A DNA stretch of 64,000 bases from Bin75 sp965212135 (GTDB taxonomy: Bacteria > Nitrospirota > Nitrospiria > Nitrospirales > UBA8639), in assembly GCA_965212135.1 (NCBI GenBank), contig OZ243044.1:1736001-1800000 (forward strand), given 5' to 3'. The notes under the pieces are model-generated. The model searched no databases and was not told where the DNA came from. It saw only the letters and a program-made list of their open reading frames with translations. The translations under genes and the position numbers were made by a program. Positions 58,415 through 64,000 of the stretch are shown piece by piece (the stretch's first letter is position 1; every line of letters starts with the position of its first letter).

Positions 58415-60127
58415 ATGATCGTCAAGCCCCCCCCGACCTCTTCCCTTCAGGCGACGCTGGCGCATCTGCCCAACCGGCCCGGCGTCTATCTGATGAAAGA
58501 CAAGAGCGGTGAAATCCTCTACATCGGGAAAGCCCTGGTGCTGGCGGACCGGGTGCGTTCGTATTTTCAAAAGGGAAGCGACGCGAGTCCCAAAACCCGC
58601 GTCCTGGTCGGCTTGATTCACGACGTTGAAACGATGATCGCCAAGTCCGAACTGGAAGCCCTTCTGCTTGAAAGCAACCTGGTCAAACGCCATCGTCCCC
58701 GCTTCAACGTGGTGCTGCGCGACGACAAGCATTATCCCTACCTCCGCCTGCCGGTGAAGGAACATTTTCCCCGTCTCTCGATTGTGCGCCGCGTGAAAAA
58801 CGACGGGGCCTTGTATTTTGGCCCCTATGTGCCGGCGGGCGCGCTTCGGGACACCCTGAAAGTCATCAAAAAAGTGTTCCCGCTGGCGACGTGCACGATT
58901 GACATTGACGGGACCGCCGACCGGGCCTGCCTGGAGTTTGAAATCAAACGCTGCATGGCGCCCTGTACCGGCAACCAGTCGCGGAAAGACTATCACCGCA
59001 TCGTGCGGCAGGTGCGATGTTTTCTGGAAGGGCGGGACCGGGAATTGCTTGAGGGGTTGCGCAAGGATATGGACGCGGCGGCGGCCCTTGAAGAATTTGA
59101 AGAAGCGGCCCGCCTGCGCGATCGCGTGGCGAATGTTTCCCGAACGCTGGAAAAGCAGCGCGTGGCGCAAATCGGGCCGGTGGATCAGGATGTCATCGGC
59201 TTGGCCAAGCGGGGCACGGCGGCGGATTTGCAGATGTTGTTTGTGCGCGGCGGCCTGTTGATTGGACGCAAAGACTTTTTTTGGGACGACACACAAGGGG
59301 CGTCCGACGAGGAGTTGATTCGGTCGGCCATTGAGCAGTTTTACAACAAAGAAACCGTGCCGCCGAAGGAACTGGTGGTGTCCGAAACGTTGTCCGATCA
59401 GGCCTTGCTTCAACGCTGGTTGAGTCACAAGAAAGGCCGGCGGGTACGGATACTGATTCCCGAACGCGGGACAAAACTCCACCTGCTCCAGTTAGCCAAA
59501 GAAAACGCCGAGGCCGCCATCGCGGAGCATTCGCGCAAACGCGCGGCGGAACACCATGAAACCCGTGAGCTGCAGCGCCTCCTTGGGTTGCCGAAAGCGC
59601 CGGGCCGGGTGGAAGGGTTTGATATTTCCAATACCATGGGTACCCATTCCGTGGCCTCCATGGTGGCGTGGGAAGGCGGCGCCATGAAGAAATCGGATTA
59701 CCGGCGGTTTCGCGTCAAGACCGTGGAAGGGGCGAATGACTTTGCGAGCATCCATGAAATCGTCAAACGCCGGTACGGCGGCACCCTCGCGACCCTGAAA
59801 CAGAAGGCGTTGCCTCTGCCGGATCTCATTCTGATTGACGGAGGCATGGGACAATTGAGCGCGGCGATGGACGCCCTGCGTGAGCTTGGTCTTAGCCATC
59901 TGCCCATCATCGGATTAGCCAAAGCCAAAGGCGACAAAGAAGAACGAATCTACACCCCCGGCAGCCCCGCCCCGCGCATCCTGCCCCCCATGTCGCACGC
60001 ATCCAGATTGCTGCAACGCATCCGCGACGAAGCGCACCGCTTCGCCATTAGCTACCATCGCAAACTGCGTGGGCGGGCACTGATTGTACCGGCGTCAAAA
60101 GCGGGGAAAGTCCGGAAGCGGGAATAA
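58415..60127 (+). CDS. uvrC: Excinuclease ABC subunit C without the C-terminal HhH domain
   Basis: The dual-incision nuclease of nucleotide excision repair. About 570 residues. The GIY-YIG domain (RPGVYLMKDKSGEILYIGKA, with LLESNLVKRHRPRFNVVL), the cysteine region CLEFEIKRCMAPCTG, the UvrB-interacting UVR segment (ALEEFEEAARLRDRVAN) and the RNase-H-like nuclease (GFDISNTMG, PDLILIDGGMGQL) are all present. It stops 24 residues after FAISYHRKL, where relatives continue into a helix-hairpin-helix pair (IPGIG motifs); that domain is absent. AGGA eight bases upstream favours 58415 over 58406. The 3' end is duplicated at 60842-60973. Confidence 0.93.
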   Translation: MIVKPPPTSSLQATLAHLPNRPGVYLMKDKSGEILYIGKALVLADRVRSYFQKGSDASPKTRVLVGLIHDVETMIAKSELEALLLESNLVKRHRPRFNVVLRDDKHYPYLRLPVKEHFPRLSIVRRVKNDGALYFGPYVPAGALRDTLKVIKKVFPLATCTIDIDGTADRACLEFEIKRCMAPCTGNQSRKDYHRIVRQVRCFLEGRDRELLEGLRKDMDAAAALEEFEEAARLRDRVANVSRTLEKQRVAQIGPVDQDVIGLAKRGTAADLQMLFVRGGLLIGRKDFFWDDTQGASDEELIRSAIEQFYNKETVPPKELVVSETLSDQALLQRWLSHKKGRRVRILIPERGTKLHLLQLAKENAEAAIAEHSRKRAAEHHETRELQRLLGLPKAPGRVEGFDISNTMGTHSVASMVAWEGGAMKKSDYRRFRVKTVEGANDFASIHEIVKRRYGGTLATLKQKALPLPDLILIDGGMGQLSAAMDALRELGLSHLPIIGLAKAKGDKEERIYTPGSPAPRILPPMSHASRLLQRIRDEAHRFAISYHRKLRGRALIVPASKAGKVRKRE

Positions 60128-60176
60128 AGAAGGTCGACTGTTAAGGCGAGGCCGTAAGTTTGATTGAGAAGTTAGA

Positions 60177-60584
60177 TTAATTACAAATACCGGGTGATTC
60201 TATGGCTTTGATTATTTTATCAGCAAAAAAATGTTGGAATTGCCCGTCGTATGCGTACACTTTTAATTCCGTTGAATTTGGCTCAGATTCCCAAAAATCC
60301 AATACGACGATAACACTCATATCTGTCCAGCCAACCATTGAAAAAATCATTTTTGCTTTGCTTTTCTCGGCCGGATTTCTCATCAAATTGCCTTGTGGAC
60401 GACAGTTAGTGGCGTACTGATACAAGGCACTTTCAATGTTGTCTAGTGATTTGTTTATAGAGTATTCCTTTCGAAGATATTTTGTTTGTTCAATATCTTG
60501 AACTGTGTGATTGTTGAGGATGCATCCTGCAAGAAGAACAGAACCGTGAATGATAATTATTGATGATAAAAGTTTCATGATCAT
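60177..60584 (-). CDS. Predicted small lipoprotein
   Basis: 135 residues, AT-rich. A signal sequence (MIMKLLSSIIIIHGSVLLAG) ends in the lipobox LLAGC at about residue 21. The mature part is alpha/beta (WTDMSVIVVLDFWESEPNST), with no recognised family. AAGGAG eight bases before the ATG at 60584 is a good ribosome-binding site. It lies between the two uvrC 3' ends, on the opposite strand, so it is a likely passenger gene of the inserted segment. Confidence 0.7.
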   Translation of the reverse strand: MIMKLLSSIIIIHGSVLLAGCILNNHTVQDIEQTKYLRKEYSINKSLDNIESALYQYATNCRPQGNLMRNPAEKSKAKMIFSMVGWTDMSVIVVLDFWESEPNSTELKVYAYDGQFQHFFADKIIKAIESPGICN

Positions 60585-60637
60585 AATTCTCACTCCTTAG
60601 CGAAATGATTTTGCACAGGCGTACAGAAAATCCATCA

Positions 60638-60835
60638 CTATAAAGCCATCAGTTGATGCATATAGCAAATGTGCGTCAGGCGACATAAGCTTGGAACAGA
60701 AATCCCCGCGCATATCCTCGGCACTACTTCAGCCTCCTCACCCCTTTTTAACACCTTCGTATTCCCCTCAGGCCTGGCTATAATCACCGCCGCACAGGAA
60801 TCACCGCACACGTTGACGGCGGTGTGCATCATGTC
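60638..60835 (-). pseudogene. 3' fragment of a dicarboxylate/amino acid:cation symporter (DAACS) gene
   Basis: The minus-strand frame reads DMMHTAVNVCGDSCAAVIIA, then RPEGNTKVLKRGEEAEV. This matches the C-terminal helix and tail of GltP/DctA transporters (consensus D-x-x-R-T-x-x-N-V-x-G-D). Only the last 30-40 codons are present; there is no start and the rest of the transporter is missing. Its broken 5' end touches the uvrC-like duplicate at 60842. Confidence 0.6.
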
Positions 60836-60841
60836 CCCACG

Positions 60842-60973
60842 TCGCACGCCTCCCGATTACTGCAACGCATCCGCGACGAAGCGCATCGCTTCGCCATTAG
60901 CTACCATAGAAAACTGCGAGGCCGGGCGTTGATTGTGCCGGAGTTGAAGGTGGGGAGAAAGCGCAGGCGTTGA
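60842..60973 (+). pseudogene. Duplicated, diverged 3' end of uvrC
   Basis: 43 codons and a stop read SHASRLLQRIRDEAHRFAIS, YHRKLRGRALIVP, then a basic tail different from the intact gene. The stretch 60860-60907 matches 60011-60058 of uvrC with a single mismatch, while flanking codons differ mostly at silent positions. There is no start. It is a second uvrC terminus, placed 849 bp after the first. Confidence 0.85.
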
Positions 60974-61162
60974 TAAATCTAATAAATATATAAAAATTAG
61001 CAATAATTATGTATAATAACGCAACTTAAGTATGCATTGTTTGTAATTATTAACAGCATATAAACATGATAAACACAGACGTAAAGTATGCATGTCAAGA
61101 GACATGTGTATATAAATACCAAAAAAGTATATATTTCGATGAAAATGTCACAGGAGTAGGTC
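60974..61162. promoter_or_regulatory. AT-rich leader of the Fic-RM operon with an inverted repeat
   Basis: Strongly AT-rich. CATGTC (61091-61096) and GACATG (61101-61106) form a perfect six-base inverted repeat with a four-base spacer, and the decamer AAGTATGCAT occurs twice. This could be an operator, for instance a controller-protein or self-repressor site. No gene for a controller is seen in the window. Confidence 0.4.
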
Positions 61163-62260
61163 ATGACGCTAACTTTGCCAAATTATAGCCCTGAACAGCC
61201 GTGGAACAACCTGCAGGAATTGCCACCAGAGGTTGAGATTGAATCAAATGCAATACTCAAAGCCTGCATTTTGGCAAGAGCCGAGTTGGCTCGCGTCGAT
61301 GCCTTGGTGGAGACGCTACCGAACAAGGACATACTAATCCAGGCCATACCGCTACAGGAGGCGCGTAGCAGTTCAGAAATTGAAAACATTGTGACGACCA
61401 GCGACGCACTATATCAGGCACTGGCATCCAACGGCTTAGAAAGCGATGCCAATGCCAAGGAGGTACTGCGCTACCGAGAAGCACTCTGGGAAGGCGTAAC
61501 GCGGCTACAAGAGCAGTCGAAGTTGGATATCTCGCTGTTTGAGCGAATCAGCTCGCGCATCCTCGACACGGAAGTCAGGGTACGCGATACGCAAGTCTGG
61601 ATTGGCAATAAGGCCACTGGCCATGTTACCTACACTCCGCCTGTTGGGGAACACATAAGTCGCTTGACCACGAATCTGGAACGTTTCATTGCCGACGACA
61701 CAGACGGAGTGGACCCGCTTATCAAAATGGCCGTCATGCACTACCAGTTTGAAGCCATACATCCATTCATTGATGGCAATGGCAGAACCGGGCGTGTGCT
61801 GAACATTCTCTATCTGATGCATCGCCAATTGCTAAGTGCCCCGGTCCTGTATCTTAGCCGGTTCTTCATTGAGCATCGAGACGACTACTATCAATACCTG
61901 CGTGACGTCACTGAAAGCGGGCAGTGGGAACAGTGGATTTTTTATATCCTGAATGCCGTGGAGCAGACCTCACGGGATACCGCTACAAGGATTGAAGATA
62001 TGCTCAAATTGATTGACAGCATTTCTCTTGCCGCGCGGGAGGGAAAAGCCAAAGCCGCGGAACGCGAAGGCTTTATCGATGTCCTGTTTAAATGGCCGTA
62101 TTGCAAAATCGGTATTGTCGAACGGGAGTTGGAGTGTTCCAGAATAACAGCGACCCGATACCTGAACGAAATGACCGATCTCGGATTGCTTGAACGCACC
62201 AAACGTGGCCGTGAGTTTTACTATATCAATACCGGATTAATGCGCCTGCTGGCAGAGTAA
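61163..62260 (+). CDS. Fic-family protein (AMP-transferase type), class II, with C-terminal winged helix
   Basis: 365 residues. Fic-N domain first; the inhibitory motif SSEIEN ([S/T]xxxE[G/N]) near residue 75 precedes the Fic core, so activity is likely self-restrained (class II). The active-site loop is HPFIDGNGRTGRVLNI, the full HPFx(D/E)GNGRxxR consensus. A helix-turn-helix-like tail (GIVERELECSRITATRYLNE) ends the protein. Fic enzymes transfer AMP to protein hydroxyls. It is followed directly by the restriction-modification gene (stop and start overlap as TAATG), so the two are coupled. GGAG upstream supports the start. Confidence 0.9.
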   Translation: MTLTLPNYSPEQPWNNLQELPPEVEIESNAILKACILARAELARVDALVETLPNKDILIQAIPLQEARSSSEIENIVTTSDALYQALASNGLESDANAKEVLRYREALWEGVTRLQEQSKLDISLFERISSRILDTEVRVRDTQVWIGNKATGHVTYTPPVGEHISRLTTNLERFIADDTDGVDPLIKMAVMHYQFEAIHPFIDGNGRTGRVLNILYLMHRQLLSAPVLYLSRFFIEHRDDYYQYLRDVTESGQWEQWIFYILNAVEQTSRDTATRIEDMLKLIDSISLAAREGKAKAAEREGFIDVLFKWPYCKIGIVERELECSRITATRYLNEMTDLGLLERTKRGREFYYINTGLMRLLAE

Positions 62261-64000
62261 TGATCATGAACATCCGTGCATATATCAGGGAACTTGATCG
62301 GCAATTCAGCACCGGCAACGCCACCGAACACACCCACCGCCCGGCTCTGAAAACCCTGCTGGAATTGGCGCTCTCCGGGGTGCTGGTCACCAACGAGCCG
62401 AGGCAGATAGATTGTGGTGCGCCTGATTTCGTTCTGACCAGAAACGAAATCCCCTTCGGTTACATCGAAGCCAAGGACATCGGCAGGAGCCTGGACGACC
62501 CGGCCCACAAGGAACAACTGAACCGTTACACCGAATCGCTGGACAACCTGATCTTCACCAACTACATCGAGTTCCGCCTGTTCCGGGATGGCAAGCAGGT
62601 TGGTGCGGTGACTATAGCCGGGGAAAGCGGCGGTCGCATCAAACCAAAGCCCGATAACTTCGACGCCTTCGCCGAGATACTCAACACCTTTGCCGGTTAC
62701 GAGGGTCAGACCATCACCACCGCCGCAGACTTGGCGGGGCACATGGCGGTGAAAGCGCGGATGCTGGCCGCAGTGATTTCAAGAGCGCTCAAATGGGATG
62801 AAGGCGTGTCCGGGACCAATGAAATGCAAAGCGCATTGCAGGGACAAATGAAAGCGTTCCAAAAGCACTTGATACACGACATTGAGATGGAAAAATTTGC
62901 CGACATCTACGCCCAGACCGTGGCTTACGGCATGTTCGCCGCACGTCTGCACGACCCGACCCCAACGACCTTCTCGCGTCGGGAAGCCGCCGAACTGATT
63001 CCGGCCAACAATCCGTTCCTGCGAAGATTTTTCCAGCATATCGCCGGCTACGATCTCGATGATCGCATCCGCTGGATCGTGGACGACCTCGCCGATGTGT
63101 TCCGCGCCGCCGACGTCGGCGAGTTGATGAAGGACTACGGCAAGGCCACCCAGCGGAACGACCCGTTCCTGCATTTTTACGAAACCTTTCTCAGTCAGTA
63201 CAACCCTAAAGAACGAAAGGATCGAGGTGTGTATTACACTCCCGCACCGGTGGTGGATTTCATCGTGCGGGCGGTGGATGAAATTTTACGCGCCGAGTTT
63301 AACTTGCCCGACGGCCTCGCCGACACCGGCAAAACCACCATTGAAATGGAACGACCGGACGCAAAGAGCAGGGCCGCCAAAGTCAAAAAAGAAGTCCACA
63401 AAGTACAAATCCTCGACCCGGCCACCGGCACCTTCCTCGCCGCCATCGTGCAACAGATTTATGAAAGCCGGTTTTCCAATCAAAAAGGCGTTTGGCCGGA
63501 CTATGTGCGTAAAGAATTGGTACCGCGATTGAACGGCTTTGAAGTGTTGATGGCGTCCTACGCCATGGCGCATACCAAACTGGAAATGGTGTTGCGGGAC
63601 AGCGGTTGTGAACTCGGCGATAAGCGGTTGCGGATTTTTTTGACCAACTCATTGGAGGAACATCACCCCGACTCCGGGACCTTGTTTGCTCAGTGGCTTT
63701 CCGCCGAGGCGAATGAGGCGAATTTCATCAAGCGTGATACGCCGGTGATGGTGGTGATTGGTAATCCGCCGTACAGTGGCGAATCTGCGAACAAAGGCGC
63801 GTGGATTGCCAATCTGTTGCATGACTACAAACAGGAACCGGGCGGCGGAAAGTTGCAGGAGAAAAATTCCAAATGGATAAACGATGATTACGTGAAGTTC
63901 ATCCGTTATGGTCAGCACTATGTTGAGCGCACCGGCGAAGGGGTCCTCGCCTACGTCAACAATCACAGCTTTCTGGACAACCCGACCTTCCGCGGGATGC
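62260..64000 (+). CDS. Single-chain restriction-modification enzyme (type IIG/ISP-like), truncated by window edge
   Basis: At least 580 codons. The N-terminal 130 residues have GAPDFVLTRNEIPFGYIEAK, a PD-(D/E)XK nuclease core. A helical domain follows. The N6-adenine methyltransferase part has RGVYYTPAPVVDFIVRAVD, motif I LDPATGTFLAAIVQQIY and motif IV VVIGNPPYSGES. The target-recognition end lies outside the window. No DEAD-helicase motifs occur between nuclease and methyltransferase in the visible part, which favours IIG over ISP. The start overlaps the Fic stop; ATG at 62266 is an alternative. Confidence 0.88.
   Translation, partial: MIMNIRAYIRELDRQFSTGNATEHTHRPALKTLLELALSGVLVTNEPRQIDCGAPDFVLTRNEIPFGYIEAKDIGRSLDDPAHKEQLNRYTESLDNLIFTNYIEFRLFRDGKQVGAVTIAGESGGRIKPKPDNFDAFAEILNTFAGYEGQTITTAADLAGHMAVKARMLAAVISRALKWDEGVSGTNEMQSALQGQMKAFQKHLIHDIEMEKFADIYAQTVAYGMFAARLHDPTPTTFSRREAAELIPANNPFLRRFFQHIAGYDLDDRIRWIVDDLADVFRAADVGELMKDYGKATQRNDPFLHFYETFLSQYNPKERKDRGVYYTPAPVVDFIVRAVDEILRAEFNLPDGLADTGKTTIEMERPDAKSRAAKVKKEVHKVQILDPATGTFLAAIVQQIYESRFSNQKGVWPDYVRKELVPRLNGFEVLMASYAMAHTKLEMVLRDSGCELGDKRLRIFLTNSLEEHHPDSGTLFAQWLSAEANEANFIKRDTPVMVVIGNPPYSGESANKGAWIANLLHDYKQEPGGGKLQEKNSKWINDDYVKFIRYGQHYVERTGEGVLAYVNNHSFLDNPTFRGM

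Noticed and set aside
1..64000. CRISPR arrays, rRNA genes and intact insertion sequences.
   Set aside because: No regularly spaced direct repeats, no rRNA-like segments and no transposase were seen on either strand.

Overview
The window looks like a chromosome segment of a GC-rich, Gram-negative, aerobic bacterium. It has several signal-peptide and lipobox proteins, a membrane-anchored c-type cytochrome, hopanoid (HpnA) and carotenoid (CruF-like) genes, a glutaredoxin-BolA pair, a quinone methyltransferase, a pyruvoyl arginine decarboxylase with a deoxyhypusine-synthase-like partner, and a micro-ORF of the AURKAIP1/COX24 ribosomal family. This mix suggests Nitrospirota (Nitrospira-like). That is inference from gene content, not a taxonomic test.

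Layout. 1-7 kb: ABC exporter (cut by the left edge), a 31-aa ribosomal-type peptide, a lipoprotein with an apparently leaderless promoter, nadB, a 53-aa peptide and pabB-pabC. 7-9 kb: the F0 half of an ATP synthase operon (atpI-B-E-F) without F1 genes. 9-20 kb: larE, rlmN, a HARE-HTH protein, two lysine-rich histone-H1-like micro-genes each followed by a hairpin, lipB, an SDR, two overlapping glycosyltransferases, a bidomain dCTP deaminase, a KamA-type radical SAM enzyme and an ATP-grasp-like protein. 20-29 kb: CbbQ-type AAA ATPase, HAD phosphatase, B12/radical SAM protein, ubiE, an orphan higA beside a decayed higB, an AT-rich two-gene nuclease islet, and ruvB. 29-32 kb: uvrA, which lacks its usual insertion domain.

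32.1-37.2 kb is an AT-rich island holding a tight four-gene operon: PP-loop/PAPS-reductase-like protein, GHKL (MORC/MutL-like) ATPase and two unrecognised proteins. This is the best candidate in the window for an undescribed defence or nucleic-acid-modification system. Host-like sequence returns at 37.2-56 kb: isoprenoid genes (ispA-hpnA-cruF-like), cytochrome c, a sensor kinase lacking its phospho-histidine, grxD-bolA, anmK, xthA, a polyamine-related group (DHS-like, DsbA, ALDH, pyruvoyl ArgDC), tRNA-Glu(CTC), a MITE-like repeat, rpiA and glk.

The right end is again accessory. A PD-(D/E)XK nuclease gene overlaps the aroK stop codon and is followed by a C-terminal remnant that may come from a DNA methyltransferase. 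uvrC lacks its helix-hairpin-helix tail, and its 3' end is duplicated about 850 bp downstream around a lipoprotein gene and a transporter fragment. A Fic protein and a single-chain type IIG-like restriction-modification enzyme follow and run off the window. Much of the accessory DNA sits directly at the 3' ends of core genes (aroK, uvrC, a zinc-protein gene).
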